Virus record (IMG/VR): IMGVR_UViG_3300028581_000014
Location: 78,050-142,049 of that record
Length of the DNA: 64,000 bases
Direction: 5' to 3' (one strand)
From: a virus
Position numbers and translations under genes: made by a program. Positions 43,942-53,120 of the stretch are shown here, in pieces; within the stretch, counting starts at the first letter, position 1, and every line of letters begins with the position of its first letter. Under the pieces are notes generated by a model. It was not told the origin of the DNA. It did no database searches and worked only from the letters and a program-made list of their open reading frames with translations.

Positions 43942-45026
43942 TGATAATAGATAATATTATATTTAAAAGTCGATTAGATAAATATTTTAATGGTGAATTT
44001 AATTTACACTCAGAACCAATGTTGACATTGGTTCCAAATATAACAATATATGATGACTATAAATCTAAAAGTGAGGTTAAGTCATTTAATGATGTTAAAT
44101 TTAGAATTGAACCAGAAGGACCACAATCTTTTACAGTTCATCAAATAGGTGTTTGTGGTAATCAAATAATAAATATAACACATAAAATGTTGTCTTATTT
44201 CACATTAGTAAATAATAATTGGACATATGGGCATAATGAAATAAATAAAATTTACAATAATATACAAAATTCATCTATATTTGAGATGGTTGATGAAGAA
44301 GTTTTTCAGTTTTTTGATTGTTTTCCATACGCACCAGTACATAATCTAGACGATACATACAACTTATTATATTCTTATGTAAAAAGTGGGTTGACATGTA
44401 AATTATTAGTCTTGAAAACAGATAATTATTATTATAATCAAACTATTAATTCACTTAAAGAATATTTTAATCTTGAATATTTTTATTTAGAACCACATAA
44501 AAATTATAAATTTAAAAAATTTAACTGCGTTAGACAATATCATTGGATTCAAAATGACGCATTAAGTTTTATACATGATAATTACATAAAAAAAATATGT
44601 AATAAAATAATAGATAAACCAACATATGATAATATATGTTTAATAAAAACTGTTCACCCAACTAACACATCAACTGTTGATACCTTTAATATCACAAATA
44701 ATTTTTCTAATATTTTAAAAGAAAAAAATATTTTTAATTTAGATAATATTAGAGATGATTTAGAATATAAAATATATCTTGTAAATAATGCTAAAAATAT
44801 TATAATATCGTATTTATCCCCATTCAATGTTAATATTCATAAACATTGTGTTAAAACAGATGATAAGAATTTTATAATATTAAACGGTGGTTACGGTGGT
44901 TCAATAATACCACATTTTACTAAATTATTAGATAACAAATATAATTTTTACGGTAGAGAAATTAACGGTGTTTTAATAGATAACAAAATATCCTTGGATG
45001 ATTTGAATTCCTTTATAAATTTTTAA
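43941..45026 (+). CDS. Hypothetical protein of the glycan cluster, possibly GT61-like
   Basis: 361 residues, very rich in Asn, Ile, Tyr and Lys. A loose resemblance to the GT61 protein at 36011 is seen in overall order (an ICLIKTVHPTNTST strand, YKIYLVNNAKNIIISYLSP, and a late Gly-rich NGGYGGSIIPHF), but the IGxxGG-type signature is not convincing. It may be an acceptor-specific transferase or an accessory protein. It overlaps the FkbM gene and ends two bases before the nucleotidyltransferase. Confidence 0.5.
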   Translation: MIIDNIIFKSRLDKYFNGEFNLHSEPMLTLVPNITIYDDYKSKSEVKSFNDVKFRIEPEGPQSFTVHQIGVCGNQIINITHKMLSYFTLVNNNWTYGHNEINKIYNNIQNSSIFEMVDEEVFQFFDCFPYAPVHNLDDTYNLLYSYVKSGLTCKLLVLKTDNYYYNQTINSLKEYFNLEYFYLEPHKNYKFKKFNCVRQYHWIQNDALSFIHDNYIKKICNKIIDKPTYDNICLIKTVHPTNTSTVDTFNITNNFSNILKEKNIFNLDNIRDDLEYKIYLVNNAKNIIISYLSPFNVNIHKHCVKTDDKNFIILNGGYGGSIIPHFTKLLDNKYNFYGREINGVLIDNKISLDDLNSFINF

Positions 45027-45028
45027 TA

Positions 45029-46594
45029 ATGAAAAAACCACAATTAATAATTCCAATGTCTGGAATTGGTAAACGTTTTATAGATGCTGGGTACGATGTA
45101 CCAAAGCCCTTAATTGAAGTTGATGGTATACCAATAATAGAGCACGTTGTTAATCTATTCGATAGACCAGACGATGTAATTTTCATATGTAACGAAGTAC
45201 ACTTAATAGATACCAACATGATTGAGATACTTAAACGTATTTCACCTAATTGTAAAATATATCCAGTCCCAAATGCAAATAGACGTGGGCCAGTGGATGC
45301 TGTTACCCAGATTTTTGATAAAATAGATGATGATAAAGAAATTATTTTTAGCTATTGTGATTATGGTACCGAATGGGATTATAAAAAATTCCTAAAGGAA
45401 ACTAGAGAAAATAATTCAGATGGCGCAATACCATGTTACACTGGATTTCATCCGCATATGTTAGGTAATGATAATTATGCTTTTGTTAAGTGTGATGGTA
45501 ATCGAGCGTTGGATATTCAAGAAAAGAAACCATTTACAAACGATAAAATGAGTGAACGTGCGTCAAATGGTACTTACTACTTTAAAAATGGTAAAATTGT
45601 TAAAAAATACTTTAAAGAATTAATTGATAAAAATATTAATATTAATGGAGAATATTATATTAGTTTAGTTTATAAATTATTAATAAACGATAATAAACTA
45701 GTTACAACATTTTTAATAGATAAGATGTTACAATGGGGTACACCATATGATTTGGAAAACTATAATACATGGTTAGATTATTTCATAAGTGTTAAAAATG
45801 AACAACCAAAAATAGAAAATCCAGCAAATACAACACTTATACTACCAATGGCTGGTAAGGGTAGTAGGTTTAATGAAGATGGTTACGAACTACCTAAACC
45901 AATGTTAGATGTCATGGGTAAACCAATGATTATTCAAGCGGTTAATTGTTTGCCGAAGTCAGAAAAAAGTATTTTTATTTGTTTAGATGAACACATAAAA
46001 AAATTTAGTATTGATACCATACTAATCGATACCTACAAAAACACTAATATTGTCTCAATAAAAGAGACAACTGAAGGTCAAGCTTGTACATGTGATATAG
46101 GTATAAAAACACATAATGTTAACCTAGAAAATCCAATAATGATTTCAGCCTGTGATAATGGTGTATATTATGATACTAAAGAATATTTAAAACTAATTGA
46201 AGATGACAGCATTGATGTAATTGTTTGGTCATTTAGAAATAATCAAGCTAGTAAAGTAAATCCAAATGCGTATGCTTGGTTAGATGTTGATGACGAAGGA
46301 ATTATAAAACATGTATCGTGTAAGAATTTTATATATGATAACCCATTAACTACCCACGCAATAATTGGTACTATGTTTTTTAGAAAGGGTAAATATTTTA
46401 TTGATGGTTTTAACGCTAATCTAATGGAAAATGTTAGAACAAACGGTGAATTTTATGTTGATGATGTTTTAAACCAAAATATAAAAGCTGGTTTAAAAGT
46501 TAAAGTTTTTGAGGTAAAACACTACATTTGTTGGGGTACACCTAATGACTATAAAACGTATAACTATTGGAATGAGCACTTTAATTTATTTTAA
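45029..46594 (+). CDS. Duplicated sugar nucleotidyltransferase (two NTP_transferase domains)
   Basis: 521 residues made of two similar halves. Half 1 (residues ~3-245) opens LIIPMSGIGKRFIDAGYDVP with KPLIEVDGIPIIEHV; half 2 (~268-520) opens LILPMAGKGSRFNEDGYELP with KPMLDVMGKPMIIQAV. Both contain the GxG-x-RF...PKP nucleotide loop and late motifs such as WGTPYDL and WGTPNDY. NTP_transferase proteins join NTP and sugar-1-phosphate into NDP-sugar donors. The two halves are diverged, so they may activate two different sugars. It closes the tightly spaced cluster. Confidence 0.82.
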   Translation: MKKPQLIIPMSGIGKRFIDAGYDVPKPLIEVDGIPIIEHVVNLFDRPDDVIFICNEVHLIDTNMIEILKRISPNCKIYPVPNANRRGPVDAVTQIFDKIDDDKEIIFSYCDYGTEWDYKKFLKETRENNSDGAIPCYTGFHPHMLGNDNYAFVKCDGNRALDIQEKKPFTNDKMSERASNGTYYFKNGKIVKKYFKELIDKNININGEYYISLVYKLLINDNKLVTTFLIDKMLQWGTPYDLENYNTWLDYFISVKNEQPKIENPANTTLILPMAGKGSRFNEDGYELPKPMLDVMGKPMIIQAVNCLPKSEKSIFICLDEHIKKFSIDTILIDTYKNTNIVSIKETTEGQACTCDIGIKTHNVNLENPIMISACDNGVYYDTKEYLKLIEDDSIDVIVWSFRNNQASKVNPNAYAWLDVDDEGIIKHVSCKNFIYDNPLTTHAIIGTMFFRKGKYFIDGFNANLMENVRTNGEFYVDDVLNQNIKAGLKVKVFEVKHYICWGTPNDYKTYNYWNEHFNLF

Positions 46595-46645
46595 AATTAA
46601 AAAACTATTAACAAACTAGACTCATGACTATTATAAAATAATGCG

Positions 46646-46653
46646 ATATTTAT
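46646..46653 (+). promoter_or_regulatory. Late-type promoter box of phoH
   Basis: GCGATATTTATTATTAAAC, 13 bases upstream of the ATG at 46667. Confidence 0.5.
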
Positions 46654-46666
46654 TATTAAACAATTT

Positions 46667-47512
46667 ATGCAAAAAAAACCAGTCGCTAGGCGTACTACAT
46701 CAACCACTGAAACACCTAAAAGAACTAGGACCAAAGTAAGTACTGATAAAAATGTGGATATTATATCATTGATAAAGTTAGATATCAAGCATAAAAACGA
46801 AACACAAAAAAAGCTCTCCTTATCGATTAAAGAAAATGATGTTACCGTATGTACAGGTTCCGCTGGTACTGGTAAGACATACATCAGCGTTTTTGAAGCA
46901 TTATTATTATTAAAAAACAACTCAGACACGTATCGTGAAATAAAGTTGGTCAAATCAATAACACAATTAAAGAATGAAGACATCGGTACACTACCAGGTG
47001 ATGCGGTAGAAAAAATGAAATTCCATATGATGTCTTACCTTGATGCATTTTATAAGCTAATAGGTGAAGAATTAACCACCAAGCTTATCGATGCTGGGTA
47101 CATTAAATTTGAGGTATTTGGGGCCATTAGAGGTAGGTCATTTAGCAATGCGATAATTCTAGTAGATGAGTTCCAAAACATAAGCCATGATAACGCTAAG
47201 ACGTTCCTAACTAGGTTTGGTGATAATACCAAGATTATCATATTAGGTGATAGCGGTCAAATAGATATTCGAAATAAGAACGAAAGCTCATTAGAGCGAT
47301 TATCTAAAAGGGTTCAACTTAAACCCATTGATGGTGTTGGTGTTGTAGAATTTAGCGATGCCGATATAGTTAGACATAGATTAACTAGTTATTTTATTGA
47401 TATATTTGATGAGTCGGATAACGTTAAACCAATCAACAAGCCAAAGGTAGAAAATACCCCAAAATCAAATAAAGATTCTTTTTTTGTTCGTGGCTTAGAT
47501 TTTTTTAGATAA
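46667..47512 (+). CDS. phoH: PhoH-like P-loop ATPase
   Basis: 281 residues. A basic Thr/Arg-rich N-terminus (residues 1-30) precedes the PhoH ATPase domain with Walker A GSAGTGKT and Walker B AIILVDEFQN, followed by KTFLTRFGDNTKIIILGDSG. PhoH homologues are widespread in large phages; their role is not settled, though RNA unwinding or RNA metabolism is suggested. A late-type box lies upstream, so it starts a new transcript after the glycan cluster. Confidence 0.88.
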   Translation: MQKKPVARRTTSTTETPKRTRTKVSTDKNVDIISLIKLDIKHKNETQKKLSLSIKENDVTVCTGSAGTGKTYISVFEALLLLKNNSDTYREIKLVKSITQLKNEDIGTLPGDAVEKMKFHMMSYLDAFYKLIGEELTTKLIDAGYIKFEVFGAIRGRSFSNAIILVDEFQNISHDNAKTFLTRFGDNTKIIILGDSGQIDIRNKNESSLERLSKRVQLKPIDGVGVVEFSDADIVRHRLTSYFIDIFDESDNVKPINKPKVENTPKSNKDSFFVRGLDFFR

Positions 47513-47561
47513 AATACAATCTTTTACTTTACTTATCATATTCCTTTATTAAGTTTGGAAT

Positions 47562-48170
47562 ATGAAAATAAATATATCACTAAATGAGGTATTAAGGGAC
47601 TTTATCAGTCAATTTATTTATACCTATGATAAGTATATAAGTCAAATTGATATTAAAGCAAACGATGTAACTAGTTTTGACTTATTAGATACTTTTAAAT
47701 TTGAGTCTATTGATAGACTAAATAGCTTCCTATATCTAGAGGCACCATTAGAAATTTTTGGTCATGCTGACCAAACATATAATGGATTAATGAATGAGTT
47801 CAATCAATTTTTAATGGATATAGAAGACGATGGTGACCATCAAATATCATTGGTCAGTCGTGAAGTTAATAAAGCCATTCCAGCAACATTATTTTTCTTG
47901 TCTAAGACTGGTTGCCGTGCATCAAATATTTCATTTGTTAAAAAACATGAAGATGAATGGAATTATACTGATGTATTAATTACGGCCAACCCAAAAAGCC
48001 TAGCAGCTAAGCCAGATGGTAAGATAAGTGTTAAGGTTAAAACACCGTATAACACTGATGCTAATGCTGACTACGAGATAGAATCAATCTTAGATTTTAT
48101 CAATGATGAAGAACTTAGGGATAAAATCCTAACAAAAATAATAACAACAACTTACGAAGAAATTAACTAA
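47562..48170 (+). CDS. Hypothetical protein
   Basis: 202 residues, starting MKINISLNEVLRDFISQFIY. It is an acidic alpha/beta protein with a strand-rich second half (VLITANPKSLAAKP, DGKISVKVKTPYNTD). I do not recognise a family with confidence. Two short-spaced genes follow (one and four bases), so the three products belong to one operon with the glycosyltransferase at 48536. Confidence 0.6.
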   Translation: MKINISLNEVLRDFISQFIYTYDKYISQIDIKANDVTSFDLLDTFKFESIDRLNSFLYLEAPLEIFGHADQTYNGLMNEFNQFLMDIEDDGDHQISLVSREVNKAIPATLFFLSKTGCRASNISFVKKHEDEWNYTDVLITANPKSLAAKPDGKISVKVKTPYNTDANADYEIESILDFINDEELRDKILTKIITTTYEEIN

Positions 48171-48171
48171 T

Positions 48172-48531
48172 ATGATAGATTTCGGTGGAATTATCTACTA
48201 TCTTGATTTAGATGAATTATCTAAATTTACAACGATTAACCCAAACGGTGAAGAATACCGTGTTACAACTAAGACCAAAACAAAACACTATAATGGTGGT
48301 GATGTTCATTATTATGATGTAATTGAAACCAAAACCCCAAAGGTTACAGAAGTAGATATAACAAAATATGAGTTTATACGGATGATGATTGAGACCTTAT
48401 TAGATGGGATTTATGAAGAAGAAGAAACTGACCTAGGTGCAGATAGGGCTTTATCAAAAAAACCACTAGCTTATCAATTAGCATTTAATACCCTATACCA
48501 TTATAATATTTTAAAAGAAAAAGAACTTTAA
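48172..48531 (+). CDS. Hypothetical protein
   Basis: 119 residues. It starts IDFGGIIYYLDLDELSKFTT, followed by a Lys/Thr-rich beta hairpin (VTTKTKTKHYNGGDVHYYDV) and a helical acidic C-terminus (EFIRMMIETLLDGIYEEEE). Not recognised. One base follows the preceding stop; it is probably a partner of the 47562 product. Confidence 0.6.
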   Translation: MIDFGGIIYYLDLDELSKFTTINPNGEEYRVTTKTKTKHYNGGDVHYYDVIETKTPKVTEVDITKYEFIRMMIETLLDGIYEEEETDLGADRALSKKPLAYQLAFNTLYHYNILKEKEL

Positions 48532-48535
48532 TACA

Positions 48536-49699
48536 ATGCAATCAAACAAAAAACAATTTGAAGACCAATTACAACAAGGTAAAAATGTAATTGAAAAACT
48601 AGGTAATAAGGATTTTACAATCTATTACTTTACCTTAGATACAAAGGGTAATCCAACAGCTGGTATTGCTAATATTTATGAACATGTAAAAATGTTAAAC
48701 GAATTAGGTTATAAGGCTGTGATTTTGCATGAGAAAAATGACTACAAGTTAGTCGGTGACGAAAATAGTTATGGTATTAAAGAATGGTTGGGTGAGGAAT
48801 ACGCTATGCTACCTCACGCATCAATCGAAAAACAAGAACTTAATATTGGCCCAGCTGATATTATTGTTATACCAGAAATCTTTGCTAATATCATGGACCA
48901 GATTAAAGCCTTCCCATGTAAGAAAGTGGTTTTATCACAAAGCTACAATTATTTGTTGGAATTATTACCACTGGGTAAAAGATGGAATGTGGACTACGGT
49001 TTCTATGACGTTATTACAACAAGTGTAAAGCAAGCTAGATACCTAACTACACTATTCCCATCAATTAGGACACATATCGTACCTGTGTCGATTGCAGACT
49101 ACTTTAAACCTAATGTCAAGCCTAAGCAACCTATCGTATCAATTCTATCTAGAAACCAAAATGATGCGGCTAAGATTGTTAAGGCATTTTACTTAGAATA
49201 TCCAATTTACAAATGGGTTACATTTAAAGAACTTAGAGGCTTACCTAAAAAACAATTTGCTGAGCAATTAAGCAAATCTTGTCTAGCGGTATGGGTTGAT
49301 GACGAAGCTGGCTTCGGCACATTCCCATTGGAAGCAATGGAATCAAATACACCAGTAATCGGTAAGATACCTAATATGGTTCCAGAATGGATGGAAGGAA
49401 CTGACGGTGATGGTCAACCAGTTATCAAAAATAATGGCGTTTGGACCAACACAACAATTAATCTTCCAGAATTAATTGCAACTTATATGAAGCTATGGTT
49501 TGAGGATTCAATTCCTAGTGACCTACTTAATAGTATAGAAAGCTCTAAGGGTCAATACACTACTGAGATGCAAAAAGAAAAGCTTGCGTTGGTTTACCAA
49601 ACACTAGTTGATAATAGAGTATCAGAAATGACTCAAATTGTGGATAGCTTAGCATCACAATTGGTAGAAATTGCTGAAGAAACAACAAAAAATGCATAA
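48536..49699 (+). CDS. GT-B glycosyltransferase
   Basis: 387 residues. N-terminal half: FTIYYFTLDTKGNPTAGIAN, ADIIVIPEIFANIM. C-terminal donor half: RTHIVPVSIADYFKP, KQPIVSILSRNQNDAAKIVK, then CLAVWVDDEAGFGTFPLEAM and ESNTPVIGKIPNMVPEWM, in which GFGTFPLEAM is the Glu-containing nucleotide-sugar motif of GT4-type enzymes. This copy has more balanced codon use than the 34-45 kb transferases and may be an older resident of the genome. Confidence 0.8.
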   Translation: MQSNKKQFEDQLQQGKNVIEKLGNKDFTIYYFTLDTKGNPTAGIANIYEHVKMLNELGYKAVILHEKNDYKLVGDENSYGIKEWLGEEYAMLPHASIEKQELNIGPADIIVIPEIFANIMDQIKAFPCKKVVLSQSYNYLLELLPLGKRWNVDYGFYDVITTSVKQARYLTTLFPSIRTHIVPVSIADYFKPNVKPKQPIVSILSRNQNDAAKIVKAFYLEYPIYKWVTFKELRGLPKKQFAEQLSKSCLAVWVDDEAGFGTFPLEAMESNTPVIGKIPNMVPEWMEGTDGDGQPVIKNNGVWTNTTINLPELIATYMKLWFEDSIPSDLLNSIESSKGQYTTEMQKEKLALVYQTLVDNRVSEMTQIVDSLASQLVEIAEETTKNA

Positions 49700-49723
49700 A
49701 AATAATACAATAAAATATACAAA

Positions 49724-50515
49724 ATGTCTAATATATCAATAATAATTCCAGTTCACGAATTGGATGAAACAACAAAGGTAACATTAACAAATGCAATTAC
49801 TAGCGTTAAAGAGCAAGTAGTAAGACCATCAGAACTAATTATTGTAGTTCCGAAGGGAAGTGATGCAGCATCATATATTAAAGATTATGACTTTGGCGAT
49901 TTAGCTACATCAGTAGTAATTGCTGAAAATGAAGGTGCTACAGATTTTGCAACACAATTTAATTATGGTGTTAAGGTAGCTAAATCAGAATGGGTTAGTC
50001 TATTGGAATATGATGATGAATTAGCTAAGATATGGCTTAAGAATGTTGTGGAATATCGTACAGCATATCCAGATGTTGCCATCTTTATGCCAATCGTTGT
50101 AGACGTGGACCAAAACAATCAATTTAACGGCTTTACAAACGAAGCTGTATGGGCGCAAAACTTTTCAGATGAGTTAGGTATCTTAGATAATAACGCTTTG
50201 TTAATGTACCAAAACTTTAACGTTGATGGATTTGTAATGAAAAAATCAACATATGAAGAATTTGGCGGTTTCAAAAGCAATATACCGCTAACATTCATTT
50301 ATGAATTCTTGCTTCGTATGACGTTCTTATCTCTTAAGACAATGGTTATACCTAAATTTGGTTACAAACATGTTAACTTAAGACCTAATTCATTATTTTC
50401 TAATTATAAAAATACTCTATCTCCATTAGATGCAAAATGGTGGTTGGCTCAAGCTAAAAAAGAATATTTCTTTGTTAAAGATAGAGTGATAACAAAAGTA
50501 CAAGAAACTGTATAA
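49724..50515 (+). CDS. GT2 glycosyltransferase
   Basis: 263 residues. The start is classical for family 2 (ISIIIPVHELDETTKVTLTN, ITSVKEQVVRPSELIIVV), followed by ATDFATQFNYGVKVAKSEWV and a metal site in LLEYDDELAK. The C-terminal part YEEFGGFKSNIPLTFIYEFL is the usual acceptor-side segment. Its stop overlaps the sigma factor start by one base, so its expression is tied to that of the late transcription factor. Confidence 0.8.
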   Translation: MSNISIIIPVHELDETTKVTLTNAITSVKEQVVRPSELIIVVPKGSDAASYIKDYDFGDLATSVVIAENEGATDFATQFNYGVKVAKSEWVSLLEYDDELAKIWLKNVVEYRTAYPDVAIFMPIVVDVDQNNQFNGFTNEAVWAQNFSDELGILDNNALLMYQNFNVDGFVMKKSTYEEFGGFKSNIPLTFIYEFLLRMTFLSLKTMVIPKFGYKHVNLRPNSLFSNYKNTLSPLDAKWWLAQAKKEYFFVKDRVITKVQETV

Positions 50516-51240
50516 TGATTAAAAGAGGACGCAAAAGAAAAAATGACATGTATTTTGGTCCAGAAGAAGAAGAAGCAGTTATTAGATTTTTAGAATCAAC
50601 AAACGAAACAGAAAGGAATCAGATTTTTAATAAATGGCTTAAAGGGCCATTTGATAAAATGGTCGAATCAATAATTAGAAAGTACAAGTTATATAGAAAG
50701 GATATTAGTTTTGAGGAATTACATAGTGATACCGTTTCTTTTCTAGCAACAAAGGTACATAAGTTCGAAAGTGGTCGGGGTAAAAAAGCTTATTCGTATT
50801 TTGGTACAATTTGTAAGCGTTATATTATAGGTTTATTAATCAAGGATGATAAATACCTAAAACATACCGCATCGTATGATGATATTTCAGAAGATTTAGC
50901 AGAACGTAGTGAACTAACCTATGTTATTGATACTGACCATTTTTTAATGGATGAATTCATTAAAAAAGTTGTCGTTGGCATTCAAGAAGAACTTGAGAAT
51001 GAAAATTTACCAGCTAAGAAAAGACTTAATGAAAATGAACGTAAGGTTGGTCATGCATTAATTGAAATATTAGAACATTGGGAAATAATATTTGATGGTG
51101 AAGATAGCGGTTCTAAATATAATAAGAACTCAGTATTGGAAACGATGCGTAACTATACCAACCTATCAACAAAGGATATTAGGATAGCTATGAAGCGATA
51201 TAAACAACTCTATGACCTGTTAAAGAATCATATTTTATAG
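50515..51240 (+). CDS. Late sigma factor (T4 gp55-like)
   Basis: 241 residues; T4 gp55 has 185. The central part reads as a sigma region 2: MVESIIRKYKLYRKDISFEE, LHSDTVSFLATKVHKFESGR, GKKAYSYFGTICKRYIIGLL, parallel to gp55's [20 protein letters not shown]. The C-terminal helices (TNLSTKDIRIAMKRYKQLYD) may act as a minimal region 4. Such factors direct host RNA polymerase to late promoters together with the sliding clamp. The ATATTTATA boxes in front of the structural genes are the obvious candidate targets. It overlaps the GT2 gene by one base. Confidence 0.7.
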   Translation: MIKRGRKRKNDMYFGPEEEEAVIRFLESTNETERNQIFNKWLKGPFDKMVESIIRKYKLYRKDISFEELHSDTVSFLATKVHKFESGRGKKAYSYFGTICKRYIIGLLIKDDKYLKHTASYDDISEDLAERSELTYVIDTDHFLMDEFIKKVVVGIQEELENENLPAKKRLNENERKVGHALIEILEHWEIIFDGEDSGSKYNKNSVLETMRNYTNLSTKDIRIAMKRYKQLYDLLKNHIL

Positions 51241-51265
51241 ATTCCAAATAAAACGTAGGTTTAAG

Positions 51266-51274
51266 ATATTTATA
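51266..51274 (+). promoter_or_regulatory. Late-type promoter box of the 51.3-54.7 kb operon
   Basis: AGATATTTATAATAAAGAC, 14 bases upstream of the ATG at 51289; one of the best matches to the motif. Confidence 0.62.
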
Positions 51275-51288
51275 ATAAAGACAAATCG

Positions 51289-51681
51289 ATGCCACGTAAA
51301 CAAAAACAAGATATAAAAATCAATAGTGATGATTCACTATCTGGTTTAATGCAAGAAACATACAATGATGCTTGCTTGCAAATAAACGATGCTCAACGCA
51401 CGATAAATGAATTAACGGTAAGCGCAATAGCTACAGATATTGATGACCTGACAAAGGTTGCCAAAGAAAAGGCTGGCCTATTAAAGGTTAAGGATTCTGC
51501 GATACGAATAAAATTAGAAATCGCAAAATTACAAAGCGATATAATTAAAAATCGTGGTGATGTGGATTCAGTTATATCTGAACGAAATCAAGGTGCACCT
51601 TCACTTTCTGACTTTAATTCCTTAAGGGAAATGTTAAAGAAGGGTAAAGAAAATAATGACGATTCTTTTGATATGGATTAA
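51289..51681 (+). CDS. Coiled-coil protein, possibly small-terminase-like
   Basis: 130 residues, almost entirely helical: a short N-terminal basic patch, then heptad-like helices (DAQRTINELTVSAIATDIDD; KDSAIRIKLEIAKLQSDIIK) and an acidic C-terminus (NNDDSFDMD). The size and two-helix plan recall small terminase subunits such as T4 gp16, but I see no specific motif and no large terminase is in this window. It opens an operon of structural proteins, two bases ahead of the next gene. Confidence 0.5.
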   Translation: MPRKQKQDIKINSDDSLSGLMQETYNDACLQINDAQRTINELTVSAIATDIDDLTKVAKEKAGLLKVKDSAIRIKLEIAKLQSDIIKNRGDVDSVISERNQGAPSLSDFNSLREMLKKGKENNDDSFDMD

Positions 51682-51683
51682 TA

Positions 51684-53120
51684 ATGAGCATAGTTGAGAA
51701 AAAGAAAAAAGTATTTGGTAATATCGCTGCGATAAAAACGCTAACCCAAGGTATGCCAAAGCTTAATTTAAGCTCATCGTTTTCATCCATTAATAATAGT
51801 GGTGATGCCATTACATTCTTAACGGATTTAATCAAATCGTTGATTGGTTTTGAAGCCTTGGTAGAGGCTGTTGTTGATATTATAACCCATTCTTTACCAA
51901 AGGTTGAGCGTGAGGTTAAAAAAGCACTAAAGTTAGAACTTAAGACCATTGTTAGTTGTGGTGTTGACCCAAGCTTACCATCATGGGTCAAATCAACAGC
52001 TATGTCATCAACTACAAATAACCTAGTTATTGAATTAAAAAAGGTAGACTTTGCAAATATATTACGTACTGACCCAAATTCGGTAGCTGGTAAGTTGATA
52101 TATAATGACATTACAACACCATTAACCGCTAGCACCGATTTTAATACATTCTTATACGGTGTCATTCAAGATGAGGGTCGTGTATATACTTGGAAAGATA
52201 TCCTAAGCATACGATTTGATGCGGTTGGAACCATTAATAGACCTAATAATTCCCTAACTATTAGTGCAGCACTACCATATGATACTAAGACTCTAACGGA
52301 CCTTAACAATGACTTTATAGATAGCCTAGTATTATTTAATAGTGAAAATATTATAAATAAGATAATGGATATCATATACGGTTCAGTATCTAGCTTTATT
52401 GGTAAATCATTGAAACAACTTGAGAATGAAGTTAAGATAAACGATATCGTTGATAAGATGGTTAATAACGTTAATGTTGGTTCTTTACCAGATTCAGCAT
52501 TTTCATTTACCAAAGAGGAAACATATAAGCAACAAAATACAGCGGCAGACCTTAAAAAGGGTGTGACGGAACTAAAGAACTCAACAACAATCCCATCTAG
52601 TGTACCAATTGGTGACCTAACTAATTTTACACAAAATATTCTTGCGGTTCAAACAACGATAGAAAAGAAGGATGTCATTAAAACTGGCCTTAATAATATG
52701 GCTACGTCTAGTGTAGGTAATGTTTCAGATGAAACTGACAAGAATTCTGGTAAATTAAATTTTATTCAAAGAATAATAGAAACCCTAATCAAATCAGTTG
52801 TGAATATTGTTCTATCACCAAAGGTAATTATGGTATTTATACTTAACTATAAGATAGTATATGGGCCAAGTGCAACGTTTACAGATGGTGTTGATTTTAT
52901 CAAGAAAAATAAAAATTTAATGACCCGAATTATGAAGGTTATTGGTGGGGAAATAATCAAGGTATTATTGGCAATTGCTCTAAAAGAAATTAGCGTATTA
53001 GTGGCTAAAGCAATGGCTAGAAAACAAAAAGAAAAAGCTGTACTTAAATTGGCTCAATTACAGAGTCTTGTTGGTATACCAGCAGATACAATAAAAAACT
53101 TAATTGATAACTTATTATAA
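51684..53120 (+). CDS. Hypothetical structural protein
   Basis: 478 residues. Not recognised. Several hydrophobic helical segments stand out (AITFLTDLIKSLIGFEALVE near the start; IIETLIKSVVNIVLSPKVIM and IKVLLAIALKEISVLVAKAM in the last 120 residues). The middle part has beta-rich, Thr-rich sequence. Position between late-type promoters and the spike-like gene suggests a baseplate or tail component that may interact with membranes. One-base overlap with the next gene. Confidence 0.55.
   Translation: MSIVEKKKKVFGNIAAIKTLTQGMPKLNLSSSFSSINNSGDAITFLTDLIKSLIGFEALVEAVVDIITHSLPKVEREVKKALKLELKTIVSCGVDPSLPSWVKSTAMSSTTNNLVIELKKVDFANILRTDPNSVAGKLIYNDITTPLTASTDFNTFLYGVIQDEGRVYTWKDILSIRFDAVGTINRPNNSLTISAALPYDTKTLTDLNNDFIDSLVLFNSENIINKIMDIIYGSVSSFIGKSLKQLENEVKINDIVDKMVNNVNVGSLPDSAFSFTKEETYKQQNTAADLKKGVTELKNSTTIPSSVPIGDLTNFTQNILAVQTTIEKKDVIKTGLNNMATSSVGNVSDETDKNSGKLNFIQRIIETLIKSVVNIVLSPKVIMVFILNYKIVYGPSATFTDGVDFIKKNKNLMTRIMKVIGGEIIKVLLAIALKEISVLVAKAMARKQKEKAVLKLAQLQSLVGIPADTIKNLIDNLL

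Noticed and set aside
46597-46983. Minus-strand open frame of 128 codons over the phoH start
   Set aside because: Antisense to the conserved PhoH ATPase region, with no promoter or family features.
46667-47512. PhoH as evidence for phosphate stress control
   Set aside because: No pho-box-like repeats are visible upstream; only a late-type box.
47535-47561. TAAGTTTG before the gene at 47562
   Set aside because: No TTG at the proper distance and only a few bases to the start codon; phoH read-through is a simpler source of transcript.
51614-52165. Minus-strand open frame of 183 codons inside the 478-residue gene
   Set aside because: It is antisense to a well-placed gene, lacks a promoter box, and its composition reads as a shadow.
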